Shown: positions 10,947-22,400 of the stretch, one piece after another
Numbering within the stretch: the first letter of the stretch is position 1
Layout: the number at the start of each line of letters is the position of its first letter
DNA from: Monoraphidium neglectum
Taxonomy: Eukaryota > Chlorophyta > Chlorophyceae > Sphaeropleales > Selenastraceae
Direction: 5' to 3'
DNA: 27,248 nt
Assembly (NCBI RefSeq): GCF_000611645.1
Contig: NW_014013495.1
Location: 6,996 to 34,243 of the forward strand
Translations under genes and position numbers: made by a program
The notes under the pieces: generated by a model
The model's input: only the letters and a program-made list of their open reading frames with translations
What the model was told of the DNA's origin: nothing
Database searches by the model: none

Positions 10947-11682
10947 ATGGACGTGCTGCAGCACCACTGGGCGCAGCTGCTGTCTCTTGCAGCGGCTCGG
11001 GGCGCGGATCTCGCCGCCTTCGCGACGCTCGTGCAGTCTTCCGCCTCCACAGGGCAGCTGCCAGAGCTGTCGCAAGTGCCACAACAGGTGCTCTACACCG
11101 GCGGCACCGCCGTGGCGCTGGCGCTGCTCCTGCTTGTTCCGCGCGGCAGGCGGCTGCTGTTTGACACCGCCGACACGGCGGTGGCGACCGTCGCGGCGAT
11201 TGCGCTGCTCCTGGTGCTGATCGCGACGCTGCTGAGCGTCCCCCTGGGTGAGCGCTTGGGCATGTGGCGTGCCGGGGGGGCAGGCTACCGGCGGCGCTGG
11301 TCAAGCGTTGCCGCCTGCCATGCTGAGCCTGGCCCACACACGCAGAGGCCAGCCCACCACGACCCGACACGCGATGCACCTTCCATGCTGAGGGCGGCGG
11401 GAGCCGAATGGTCATCACGGAACTGCAGCCGCGCAGATGCGCAAGCACTGCAGCCGCGGCGGTCCGTATTGGGCGCGACGCAGTCGTGAGCATCGGCCGC
11501 TGCGCTTGCGCCTCATGCTCCCTGCCGACGACGCGCCCGACCGCCGCCCACCCGCCCCGTGTGCAGGCATGCTCTACGTGTCATACCTGGGGCTGCAGCA
11601 TTTGGGGGCGTCACTGGTCGAGTCGTACCCCGCCCTAATCAGGCTCATCCCACAGCTGCCAGCCCTGATGCAGAGCGGGTGA
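10947..11682 (+). CDS. Small hydrophobic protein, unrecognised, two predicted membrane helices
   Basis: Two exons (10947-11247 and 11567-11682) join in phase (CTG G|GTGAGC, then GTGCAG|GC) to encode 138 residues ending in TGA. The ATG sits in a good context (ACAACCATGG). The N-terminus MDVLQHHWAQLLSLAAARGA is amphipathic. A first membrane helix covers about 48-64 (VLYTGGTAVALALLLLV), a basic loop PRGRRLLFD follows, and a second helix covers about 76-97 (ATVAAIALLLVLIATLLSV). The tail (LVESYPALIRLIPQLP) is rich in Leu and Pro. I do not recognise the family. The clean intron and the hydrophobic pattern, which continues across the splice, argue that it is real. Plastid or mitochondrial membrane placement is possible but no clear transit peptide is seen. 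It could be co-regulated with CHYB through the shared upstream region; that is inference. Confidence 0.6.
11248..11566 (+). other. Intron of the 138-residue protein gene
   Basis: A 319-base phase-1 intron with donor GTGAGC and acceptor GTGTGCAG. Open frames inside it have no conserved content. Confidence 0.6.
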
Positions 11683-11683
11683 C

Positions 11684-11730
11684 GCGCCCGCCGCCTGCAG
11701 CGGTCATGCGCCCGCCGCCTGCAGCGGTCA
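11684..11730. repeat. Two tandem copies of a 24-base unit after the stop codon
   Basis: GCGCCCGCCGCCTGCAGCGG followed by TCA occurs at 11684-11706 and again, identical, at 11708-11730. It would lie at the start of the 3' UTR of the 138-residue protein. Confidence 0.95.
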
Positions 11731-11984
11731 GCGCCTTTGCAGCGCCGTGTGCCCCTACTTTTTTGCGCGGGCTGCCATGTGGGCTTGGAAGCAGTCACAA
11801 GTGCATCAGCAGCGTAGGATGCGATCGCTGCAGCAGCGGCGGGTGCTGATAGTGGACTTTGCGCATCCGCTCGACAGCCAGTGCAGCAGAGGGTTAGCAA
11901 AGGGAGTTGCTGCTGCGTATGAGGCCAATGCTTCGACGGCGTTTGTGCATTGCTTTGGGTGGCGCAACGTCAGCGGGCGTGCGT

Positions 11985-12085
11985 ACGTGTGTGCCTGATT
12001 GTGTGTTGTGTATACGTGTGCAGTGTGCGTGCATGGACAAGCAAGCGCACATGTGCGCGTGTGCATGCATGTGTGGTGTGCATGT
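11985..12085. repeat. GT/GCAT-rich low-complexity stretch
   Basis: Imperfect GTGT and GCATGT alternation in intergenic DNA, similar in type to the intronic microsatellites. Confidence 0.75.
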
Positions 12086-13203
12086 GCTGAAGCCCCCTCT
12101 GAACTGGCCAGGGCACACTCACCAAACCAGCAGAGGGCAGCACGACCGCCACTGATGACGAGCAATCGCTTGCATTTTGGTGCAGCCTGTGCGTCGTTTT
12201 GTAGTCGGAGGCAGCGCAGCGTCGTTCCATTTGAGCCATCCGCAATCACACACCTGCGCACTCAACCGTTACGTAGTAGGCAGCCACTAGATCCAACATA
12301 AAACACTTGACGTCACATCACATCATGTGTTGCAATCACAACGATTTGGTTCCGCACTCAATCCACTGTGCAAACGTCTAAACAATTCAGCCAGTGCGTG
12401 TGTGGAGGTCGCCGACGCGCCGCCTGCTGCTATGCCTTTTGTGAATTTGGACAGGCACGTTTCTTTCGCCCCGCGCTCTGCTGCGCTGGCTATTCACGCT
12501 GCCCGCAGCCTGCCCGCGAGGCGCCAGCCTTGCCCCTTTTGAGGGGCCCGTGTACGCCATCACGTGCCTTTTCAAGAAGAGGCGGCGCTGTGGCATGGAT
12601 TGTTAACATTGCTGCCACGTCCCATCGGCAGCATCGGCAAGGAGGGGCCAGGCGGCGAGGGTGAAGTTCACCCTTCGGAGGGGCCTTGGGAGCATCTGTG
12701 TTGCGTTTTCAGTGGCTTTGAGAGCAGCCTGAGTTCAGAACAGCAAATGCCAGCACGGCAGGAGCTGTGTGTGGGGCATCAACTGCTATCACAGGCCATG
12801 GTGGCCGCCCAGCCAGCTGTGGTATTGACCACCTGTCTCTGGTCAATGCGACAAGCTGCGGGCCAGAATGGTGGCTGAAATGCCAGGACATGCGGACGTG
12901 GCCACGAGCGCTGCCACGCGGCGAATTCGTCGACTGGCGCTCTACCCATGGCCCTGAAACAGGTGTGCCGCAACTCAGCAGCATGAACAGTGCACCTGCT
13001 CATGACTGCGTCAGCTGAGCTGCTGCAGTGCTGCCGGCTACCCATCTCTGGCAGCATCACCAGTGTTCGTTTTAGTTGTTGAATATATTGTCAGTATTGT
13101 CTTCGTGTGGTACTAGCAGGCAAGAGCTCTTTGTTCTCAGTTGACGTTGACAGCTAGCGAGCACTGGCAGTGGGCGTCGCCCGGGCTTGCCGCCATATCT
13201 AGC

Positions 13204-13222
13204 TCATATAGCGGCATAAAAA
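13204..13222 (+). promoter_or_regulatory. Probable TATA element of the 210-residue protein gene
   Basis: TCATATAGCGGCATAAAAAC holds two A/T-rich candidates about 40-55 bases before the ATG at 13261. The local A/T island is notable in GC-rich surroundings. Confidence 0.4.
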
Positions 13223-13260
13223 CGTTTTGAAGCAGTATCAAGTCGCTTTTGAGGGCCTGG

Positions 13261-13893
13261 ATGATCCGTGTGCAGCATGACCCATACAGTCTTGGCCTGC
13301 AGCGCCGCCGCGAGCACCTGTGCGTCCGCGCCAATGCCGCAGGTCCCCCAGGCAAGGGCCTACCGCAGCGCGGCAAAGTCGCACACGGTCAGAAGAGCGC
13401 TGCAGCTGACCGCCAGCCGGCCGGCGCCGGCTCCTCGCCTGCTGCGGCGCGTGCCGTCGCGTGGGACGGCACTCTCGGCCTCGCGCCCCGCTTGCCGCGG
13501 CCGCCGCCGGCGCAGCCGTCCTCCGAGCCGCACGACGACTTAGCCGAAGGCCCTGCGGCAGCAGCGCTCGGCGCCGCGGTGGTGACACCCGCGCGCCAGC
13601 TGCAAGCGGATGGCCCCAACTTGGACGACCCGGCGCCGGCCCCCTTGCTCCCGGGGCCCGTCCTTTTTCAGTTTCAGAAGCAGCTCACAGCCGATGTATC
13701 TTCCGTGGGCCTCACACTCGCGGCCGTCACCGGCGTCATCGTCTACTGGAGGGGCGTCTGGTCACTCCTGGATTACTGCCTGGGTGACTCCGTGCTGGGC
13801 GCGGCCTGCTGCGTTGCCGCGGGGCTGACGATGGTGATGTGGATCCGCCTCAGCGGCGCCAAGGTGGCCACATCCTTTTGGCCGCCGGGCTGA
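13261..13893 (+). CDS. Unrecognised protein with possible plastid transit peptide and two C-terminal membrane helices
   Basis: A single open frame of 210 residues from the first ATG to TGA. The start (MIRVQHDPYSLGLQRRREHL, then CVRANAAGPPG) could be a plastid transit peptide, with VRANA resembling a cleavage region. Residues about 25-130 are Ala/Pro-rich and low in complexity. The C-terminal 75 residues look like folded protein: QFQKQLTADVSSVGLTLAAV (first helix), then YWRGVWSLLDYCLGDSVLG and a second helix AACCVAAGLTMVMWIRLSG. The aromatic-RGxW-LLD segment between the helices is the best seed for a family search; I cannot name the family. An overlapping frame from 13276 also starts like a transit peptide but has no domain after it. 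The C-terminal block with regular hydrophobic spacing supports this frame. Confidence 0.6.
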   Translation: MIRVQHDPYSLGLQRRREHLCVRANAAGPPGKGLPQRGKVAHGQKSAAADRQPAGAGSSPAAARAVAWDGTLGLAPRLPRPPPAQPSSEPHDDLAEGPAAAALGAAVVTPARQLQADGPNLDDPAPAPLLPGPVLFQFQKQLTADVSSVGLTLAAVTGVIVYWRGVWSLLDYCLGDSVLGAACCVAAGLTMVMWIRLSGAKVATSFWPPG

Positions 13894-14748
13894 TGGGTGC
13901 AGTCCGGGCGACCCCCGGCGCCTCCTCCTGCACCGGCCCCATGCTGGTGAATATAGGGCCCCCGAAGGGCCGAGGGGTGTTGTGTGAAATCAGCCGCTGG
14001 TTGCACGATATACTTTTGGGGTGATGTGTTCTGCCTGCCATGACGCCTATGCGCATCGAGCCTGGCGCAGCAGCCCGCCGTGAGGCGCGCATGTGGCTGA
14101 AAGAAGCCTGCCGCCGCGATGGTGCGCTGCGCCTTGATGTTTCAAGCGGGCTCCAAAGCTTTTCCCCGGCTGCCCCTCCGCTGGGCTTTGTTATCCAGCG
14201 CCCGACCGCAAGCGCAATCGCTGCGCACCTTGCCCGTGCCTGGCTCTCTTCGCCCTGTTGCAGCCGTGCAGCCCGGCCGCATCCCAGCTGCTGCCGCGCT
14301 CACTGTTGCCTGTACTATCCACCGCCGCGGTTGCCCACACAGTCCCTGCTCATCGCACTTTACCCCACCATTCGCTCATCACCATCCTGCTCCCCCTGCC
14401 TTGCGTGCATGATACCCAGCACCAGGCCTCCCAACAGCAGGGAGCTCCGCACCAGCCCGGCGCACGCCGCAACGGCTGCGCCCGCCCGTGCGCGCACGCA
14501 CGAACACACATCAGATCTCAACATGTGTCAGGCTTATTAATGCTTGTTCGACCTGGCAGGGCAGTAGACCTGGGTTGACTGCCTGCTGACTGCTGACTGA
14601 GACACGGGCTGGCAACTGCTGATAAATCCCACCAGCTTTGCCAACCTGAATGGCGCCTGACTGCTGCCCAGCAACTTGAAGAGACCTGCTTTGCGAAAGG
14701 TGCCCCAGATGCATGACCTGCCTGCTGTACCCTGAGGTAACAACCCCC

Positions 14749-14753
14749 TGTAA
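14749..14753 (+). terminator. Possible poly(A) signal TGTAA
   Basis: TGTAA is the common green-algal polyadenylation signal. This is the first copy on the plus strand after the stop at 13893, about 860 bases downstream, so its link to that gene is weak. Confidence 0.2.
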
Positions 14754-14878
14754 AACCTGCTGCACCCTGGAGCAATCACAGCACGTAAATCGTCCAATGA
14801 GCATTGGCCGACTACTCGGTTATGACGCGTGCTGAGCAGCCGGATTGCTGCTGCTGCGGCAGCAGCCACCGCCACAAC

Positions 14879-15658
14879 TCACAGAGGAGGCACCAGGATA
14901 AGCAAAGCCCACAGACACAATAAGCTGATGCCAAGGGCCCCAGGGGTTTCTACCTGTAGACAGAGGACAGCCTGCGTTGGCTGTGCAGGCTGCGTCGCAA
15001 CTTGCGCCACAGCCCGAGGTCGGCCGCAGGCGCTCGACCAGTCGACGCGAAACGGCATAAGCCAGGTGCTCGCTGGCCCCCTGGACGGCTGGAAAATGCC
15101 ACCGCGGCCGTGTTGCGTCTGGAGGTTGTGATGCCGCCAGCAGGGGTCACGGCGCCTGACCAACGCGGCAACCTCTGTCCCCACGAGGAAGTGAGTGTGG
15201 CTCACGTGTGGCGCTTGTGCACCCAGGCGCTTGTGCGGGGCGGCGGTGTAGGATCCAGGGCAGCTTGCCATAATTTCGCCCCTGTTTGACGCCCATGGGC
15301 AGGGGGACGAGAGAGACCCGAACGAGAAAGACAGTCCCTGCTCAAAAAAATTGGAAAAGCGACCCGAGGCGCAGACGTGACCCTCAACCAAAAAGGCCTC
15401 AGGTTTGAGCCTTGACGGACTTGCTGCTAAAAGCACAGGCGCCGCTGCTGCCGCTGCTGCCGCGCTGCTGCCGCTCGTCGCGCGTTGAGAGCCCGCAGAG
15501 TGACCCCTGAAGGCCGGCCCGTGCGAGAGGGAGACGGCGGATGCGCCGCCCCTGCACACAGGGAGGCGGTGGACCAAGGCGTTTGATGTGGCCCCACCGC
15601 AGCCTGCAAACGGTGCACCCGACAGGGTGGGGGTTGGCGCGCCCGAGCCAAAATGCAT
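14879..15658 (-). other. Long open frame of uncertain status (259 codons from ATG)
   Basis: Open from ATG at 15658 to a stop at 14879. The beginning is Ser/Ala/Gly/Arg-rich and few acidic residues occur, as in a transit peptide (MHFGSGAPTPTLSGAPFAGC...). A good minus-strand donor, ACAG|GTAGAA, lies inside the frame near 14959, so a spliced gene is conceivable. No conserved motif is seen, and open frames of this length arise by chance in this GC-rich DNA. The plus strand also has a fine donor nearby (GAGGAA|GTGAGT at about 15190), so neither strand is favoured strongly. Confidence 0.15.
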
Positions 15659-16430
15659 GCAAGTAGCTGCCTTGGCGGCGCATTGGAGAGGGAGTGTGCG
15701 CACACGGGAGGAGGAACGAAAGGCAAGGGAAGGGAAGAGCGCAAGCGCGTGCGGATGCACACGCACGGGCGATGGGGTGCGCGCGGGACCCGCGAGCCTG
15801 TAATCGGGCGGGCGCCTGATGAGGCGCGCGTTCCGGTAATAGCAACAGCCTGCGCTCTAACCTGGAAAAATCGCTGAGGTGGCGGGGGCGAAGGAACGAG
15901 TGCAGCGGGCGGCGCTTGGCGCCGCGCCGCGTGCCCGCCGCCCTTATGTTCGTGAGGCGCATCTGATGTTTGGCCCAACAACGCATCCGTAGCGACCCAA
16001 ACCCTCATGCGCCGCAAAGGGCGCGCGAGCGCGCGCGTGGGTAGCGCGGAAATGATACCCAGACGCCAACGCAGCCGAAGAGGCGGAGGGGAGGGCGGCA
16101 GACGAGGGGGCCGGCCGGCGTCAAGTGCAGCAGCGGCGGCGGCAGCGCTGAGGTGCGCGATGCGGGATGCCCGTCGAGCGGTACGGCACTCTGACAGACA
16201 CGCAAGGCAAAGCCCCCGTTTTCAAAACTCGTCGCGACTCAGTCCCTTTTTTAAAAGTTGCAACACATCGCGTCTGTTTTGAATGGCTTCTTCCTGATGG
16301 CGCCCCTGCGGCCCCTCCGCAGCACAACTCGCCCAACTTGGCCCTGGCAAGCTGGCTGCGGGTCTGCAGAATCAGGATGGAGCTGTCTGCGACAGCCACC
16401 ACGGCAGCGCCTGACTAGGCACATGCTGCC

Positions 16431-19400
16431 TCAGCGGCAGTACGGTGGGTCAATGGCTGCGGGTTGGTTTGCGGCGGCAGGAGGGGGGGGGGGCAGGAGG
16501 GAGGGGTGGCGACGTGGCGTATGTATGCAAAGCAACTGCCCTCGGAAACCGTTCTTGTTTGCATCTGAGAGCAAATGCAAACACAGCCTCAAGTCATTTG
16601 AGCATGGTTTGGCACATGCATGCACACACGTGTCCCCACATGTACACAATCACATGTGCGCGTGCGCACAGGGACGGTTGCGTGCATGCATGCACGCACG
16701 CACGAATAAAGACGTTGTGAGTGGGACGCAACCCAGCTTGCATGCATACACACAGCCCGCACATGGAAAACTCCTCAAAATCACAATGCCCGCACACTGG
16801 CCCGCGCCCACCCGCACTCACAGCACGCCTCGCCCCGCCCCGGCCGCTCGCCCAAAGCCCGCCCTGGCGGCCCCCGCCTCACCGGCCCACTCGAAGACCT
16901 GCTCATATGTCTTTGCCGCCGCGTTCCAACTGCTGTCGCGCACCATCCCGCGCGCCTGGATGCCCTCAAAATCTTCAGGGTGCTTCCTGAGAGTCGACAG
17001 CGCCAGGCCGGCCGCATGCATGAGGCCCCCGGATTCAAAATTACTAAAGGTCCAGCCGGTGCCCACAGGCGGCTGCGGCGGGGCCAAGCACGAAGTGAGG
17101 GTGTCGAGGAGAGGAGCAGGGGGGGGGGGTGTTCCTCTGCAGAGGGGATGAGGGGAGTGAGCAAAGAGCGACGCAAGGGTCGCAGGCGCCATCAACAGGC
17201 GCGGCGCACGGCTGGCGCCGCTAACTCCAGGCTGATCAGGGCGTGCCGGCGCAGACCATGTTTGCCGCCCGAGACAAAGCGTGACGGCTGGGCTAAAAGG
17301 CTGAGTGGGATCGGGGGCGGCGCTCGCCTGCGCGAACGGGTCAAAGTCGATCACGGTGTCGCGCAGCCCCCCGGTCCTGTGGGCGACAGGGACTGACGGG
17401 GTGCAGTGACATGAGGATCGCGGGATGGGGTTTAGGGTCAGAGACATGGTATCAATCAGCAGGTGCTCTGTGCACATTTCAGCTTAGCGCACTGCGCGAT
17501 CAACTGATCAGACCAACACGAGACAATGGTTGGCTTCTATTGCATGAAGAGCAACTGTCAGGACGACTTGATGGCGCACAGGACCACAGACCCAGCACTC
17601 AACCCCGGCACGAAGTATGCACTGGGCCGGCCGCAGGGCAAGGACCCCCATCGCAACATGGCCTATGCCGTCCCAACCCATCCAAAAGACGGTCGCACAC
17701 CCGCCGTGCCGTAGCGCATGGCCCATGCTATCCTATCCCAACCCAACAAAAACCCGCGCACCGGTGCCGTAGCGCATGGCGTAGAGCTGGTTGAGGCCGC
17801 AGGGCTCGAAGCGGCTGGGCATCAGCAGGATGTCGGCAGCTGCCGTCATCTTGTGACTCATCGCCACGTTGAAGCCCACCCAGCCGCGGGCCTGCTGGGG
17901 GTAGGTAGCCTCCAGCCACCGCAGGCCGGCCTGGGCGCGTAGATTTCAAGTAGAGAGCGCGGGCATGGATTGTGGAGGTGATTGTGTGCGCGCGTGTCTG
18001 TGCAAGACATTGTGTGCAAGCGGGGTGCATGTGATCTCATATGTGTGGGTTGCAAGAAGTGCGGACGGGGCACAACGAAGATTCGGGCAGGCACGGGGGT
18101 GCCGAGGTGCGGTGGCGGGTTGGCTGGGGATTGGCAACATCCGCACACAGCCGATGCGCTCCCGCAATCGCCAGATACGGCATGAGCCCTCGGAGCGAGG
18201 GCGACGGGGGCGGGGGCGACGAGGCAGGGGCCGCGCCTCATCGCCCTCGTACCCCTGTCAACAGGGGTGGTCTCACCTCCAGGTCGGGCGTCCCTGTGCC
18301 CAGGCAGACGAGCTGCACCTTCTGACTCATCAGCCACGGCGCCACCTGGGACGACCCGGGCCAGGGGCGGCGCGGCGCGGCGCGCACGGGCGGTCGGGGG
18401 CGGCGGGGGAGGGGCGGTTTGCCGATGACGCCGACGCGGCCCCGGGCCGCAGCGCCTGCGCGTCTGCCACAGAGGCACGCACGGCGAGGGCGCGAGGTGC
18501 GTCCGCGGCGCGCAACCGGCTGCAACCCGAAGCAAGGGTGGGGCGGCTGCGCACACCAGCAAGAAATGATCGCACTGATGCCTCGCTCCTTGAAAAAATC
18601 CACCAGGAACTGATTTGGGCCCCGTTGTCATACCCAACAACGACCCCCGGGCGCCCACCTGCAAAACGAGGTCTGCCCCCTTTTGGAAGTCGAGGCGGCC
18701 GATGAACGCCTGGGTCGGGGGTCGGCGTCGGTTGATCAATGGTTGATTTGCGTTTGCAACTTCCAGGTGGACAGCTGCTCGGACTTCGCAAGCTTTGCAA
18801 CTCAGCGTCGGCGTGGTGGGTGGGGCTGCCAATTGGGTGCCAGCCAAATTTCCTGAGCAGCGGGGCACTGACAAACCCTTGGCCTGTGCAGACGTCCCAC
18901 GAGCAAGCAAGCCAGTCGGACGTGGGGGGTGACCGGCCGCACGCGTGTGGCTTGTTCACACTACATACAAGGCTCCACTTCTTCAGACACACGCGCGGAG
19001 CTTCAAGCGTCAAAACATTGGGTTGGACTTTTGATGCACTTGGTTCCAAAAGGTGACTCAGCAGCTAGTCGGTAGTATTAAGTCAAACGATAATGACGAG
19101 CGGGAAAGCGCACCAGCAACTCAAATAACTGATCTACCAACTTAGTCACTGCTTATGAGTAAACGAACAGTCAGTGATAACTGACAAGTGACAAGTGAGA
19201 GGTGATAAGTGACAAGTGACGGTGCTCACCAGCAGGGGCACGTCCGGGTCGACCGGCAGCCCCAGCTCCTGCTGCAGCGCCGCCTTGTTGGCCGCCTTGC
19301 CAGCCTTGAAGTCGGCAGCGGAGTAGTTGGTGGGCAGGTGGGGGTCGGTCTCCGGGTTCCACCTTTGGGGGTTGCAGATTTGTGGATCGGATAGGAGGGA

Positions 19401-22400
19401 GGATGGAGCAGCGCGGCGTGGGAGAAAGATGCGCTGCAAACCATTGTGGTCAGTGCTTGTGGTGGTGAGTGGTGTCAGAGATGGGGTTGACGTCAGGAGC
19501 GGGTCACTGCCAGGGCTGCCAGGGGCAGCCGGGATGCGACCACTGGGTTTGATCAGGCTGAGAAAGGAATACAGGTGGCGTGGGATAAGCGCACAAGTGC
19601 AGCGCTCGCTGCAGCGATTGCGGAGATGCAGACGGCGGGCGCCAGCCCACGCAGGCGCCTGAGGAGGGCGGGGGGAGATAGAGCAGGCAGGCTGAAGCGC
19701 AGCGTCGCCTGTTGGGGCGAGCGTGGCAGCCTGCCGCGCGGCCGGCGGGGCTCACTCGTCCTCGTCGATCCCGTTGACGATGCCGCTGAGCACGGACGCG
19801 CGGCTGGCCAGCAGCCCCTCCAGGCCCCAGCCCCCCAGGAATGTGGTGATCTCGGTGCTGTAACCTTGGAACATCGGACAGCGACACGGGCCAGGGGCAG
19901 AGCGCGGGCAGGGGGTGGTGCTGTGATGTCAGTGTGGCAGGCGAGGAGACAGGGAGCGAGAGGGGGTCGTGATGCGATGGCTGTAGCAGGGTGAACAGGA
20001 GATAGGTTGTCCTTGAGTAGCCGTAGTGGGACAGAGCAAGGCGGGTTCCAGAAAGACACCTGCCGGCCATTTGCAGCCACCTGGCCCAGCCCAGCCCAAG
20101 GGCCACAGCCCCTCTTGAGGCGGAGGGTCCGAGGGGGCGGGACCTGGCCTCACCCGGCGACACGGTCAGCAGGCGGTCCGCCGTTGTGATGCCGGCCTTC
20201 AAATGGTTCATGCTGCGCCCCTCCTCCGCGTAGCTGCCCTGCCGCTGCGCGGCGCGCGTTCCAAAGAAACGCGTATATTGCATTCGAGCGCGCGACAGCC
20301 ACGGCGCGAAGCGGGCGCATGCGCGGACCCAGGTTTCACCAGGTTTGACCAGGGGTGCGGCTATAGCACTGCTGCCCGGGTAGGTCGCAAGCAGGTCGGT
20401 GTGCTGGTTGTAAGCTGCTCTCACAGCTACCATGCTGTGCCATGTTGCCCTGCAACATGTGAATGATCAGTGCTGTTGAAACCGTCGGGCAAGCATTCAT
20501 GCCCAGGCACTCACCTGGTGTGGGGGGTACTGCCACTCCACCGCGCCGTACCAATTGTCGGGCAGGCCGAGCTCGTGGAATGTGTGCGGCGGGAACACGC
20601 CCTGCGCGGCACGAAGTGCGCAGTCGCAGAGAAAAAAAGACAACGCTGTCACAACGGGGGGGGGGGGTTGCAGCTGCGACCTGCCCTGCAGCGAAATCTT
20701 TAGCGTCGCTGTCGTCCGAAAGACCAGCAAACACCTCGCTTTGCTGACCCGAAGCGCCAGACTCTGTCTGACCCAGCTGCGCAACGCCCTCCCACACGAT
20801 TTCAGCCCCCAGCTTCAGCGCGGCTGCTGCGGCCTCAAGGGCTGCTGCAGTTCATGTACAACAGTGTGTACGGCGCGTGCCGTCGCACGCACAACCATCC
20901 CTGACCATCTCCCACCAGCACCTCGTGTCCCCAACAGGTGCCGCGCCCGCCCTCAGCACCCATCCCTACCCCTCATCTTGCACCGCACGCCGCTGCGACG
21001 AACGTGCGGCCCCACAGCTTGACCTCGGCCCAGGACGCCGTCGCGCGGCTGGCACGGCCGGAGTTCAGCCCCCCGCACCTGGTGCCGCAGGTTGTGTATC
21101 GCCAATATGCTGCGCGCGTTCATGTAAACGCCGTGAGGGCGGTACTTGCCGGCCAGGTACACCGGCACCAGGGAGCCGTGCCAATCGTTGGCCAGAAAGG
21201 TGATGTCCTAGGGTGGTGGTGGTGGTGGTGGTACGAAGAGTGGAGACCCCCAGCATGAAGCATGTTGGCAAAACTGTGCTCGTGTGGGGGTGGCGTTGTT
21301 TGCAAGGTGCAAGGGCGGAGGAGGCGTGCCGACGGACAATGAGTCGTTAGCGAGCGCGTTCCCTTGCCTTCTGCCAACGCAGGAGGGGACACCCACTGCC
21401 AGGATGCCTGCGACACGGGCTTATGAATCGCGCGCCTGCCACAAAACCGACTGCGCGGGCACTCCCGCACCGGAGCCCCCTCCGTCCTTGGCCCCCCGCC
21501 TTCTGCCGTGCCGCTTCTACTACCCACCAGCGGGCTTGCTGATGTAACCCCCTGCAACCCCCTTCTTCCCAGCTGCCCCCTCTTTTTTTCCCTTGGCACC
21601 AATAACACCACCCCTGCACCGCCACCAATAGGTGTCCACTTTGCGCCCGACCATGCACCCACCCCTTGCCCCCTAGCCCACTCAGCCATCCCTGAACACT
21701 GATGCTCAGCCGAGCAGGCCTACTGACCCAACCACCGACCAGGCTGGTGTCATAAACATGCCAATCAGCACACCACCTCCTCCCTCGGCGCCCATCAGGG
21801 GTGCGCCTCACAACGCACTACAGTGCACTTTGACGCCCGCTGCCCTGCCGCCCTCGGATCCCCTCGCCAACGCCCAGGCACAACATTCCAGCGCTCCAAA
21901 TCGAATCCAAACGCCCAACCTTTGCGTTCGGGGCCGCGCCACGCCGCCAACCCACCTGCCCGTACACCGTCTTGCTCCCGCCCTCGGCGCTCTCAAGCGG
22001 CAGGTTCAGCGGCGCCTCGCACGCCGCCAGGCACAGCAGCGTGAAGCGGAACTGGCATTAGCGGCGGCGGGCGGCGGTGCGGCAAGGTGGGGCCAAGGCG
22101 AGCACAGCCGATGAGCTGCGCTGGGAGGGCCGCTGCAGGTTTCAACGGAGGCGCGCCAGCCGGGTGCGCGCCTATCTTTCCCAGCGATGCAGCCGCTGAC
22201 CCACCTCTGACACCAACAACGCGCACACAGGACGCACGCACGCACTCAAGACGCATGCATGCATGCGCCCGCCCGCCCTCACCTGGTTATCGCCATAGGG
22301 CCCCTTCGCATCTGCGTACAGCCCTGCCGGCCGCTTGTAGCTGGGGTGGTCCACGAATACAAAGTCCACGCCCTGGCGGGCAGGGGCGGGGCGGACAAAG

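Larger units (their letters stand above)
11683..13260. other. Intergenic DNA between two unrecognised plus-strand genes
   Basis: About 1.6 kb. It starts with a 24-base tandem repeat just after the stop, then a GT/CA-rich stretch (about 11985-12085). The remainder has only short open frames without motifs. A TATA-like element for the next gene is at the right end. I see no gene. Confidence 0.55.
13894..16430. other. Convergent intergenic region, 2.5 kb, with one unexplained open frame
   Basis: Lies between the 210-residue protein (+) and starch synthase (-) and must contain both 3' UTRs. Apart from the open frame listed separately and a TGTAA candidate at 14749, I see no conserved coding content, RNA gene or mobile element. 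Local CTG/CTGACTG-rich stretches (about 14578-14610) and GCCGCTGCTG repeats (about 15438-15475) are low in complexity. Confidence 0.55.

Noticed and set aside
12300..13060. Possible transposon remnant from several short open frames
   Set aside because: No terminal repeats, target-site duplication or transposase or reverse transcriptase motif seen.
14040..14540. 166-codon plus-strand frame
   Set aside because: Composition is low in complexity, there is no conserved block, and it lies where the 3' UTR of the preceding gene should be.
14537..14875. Minus-strand frame of about 112 codons with a mixed, protein-like composition
   Set aside because: No recognisable motif, no supported start or splice partner, and it overlaps CTG-rich repeats; kept out for lack of evidence.
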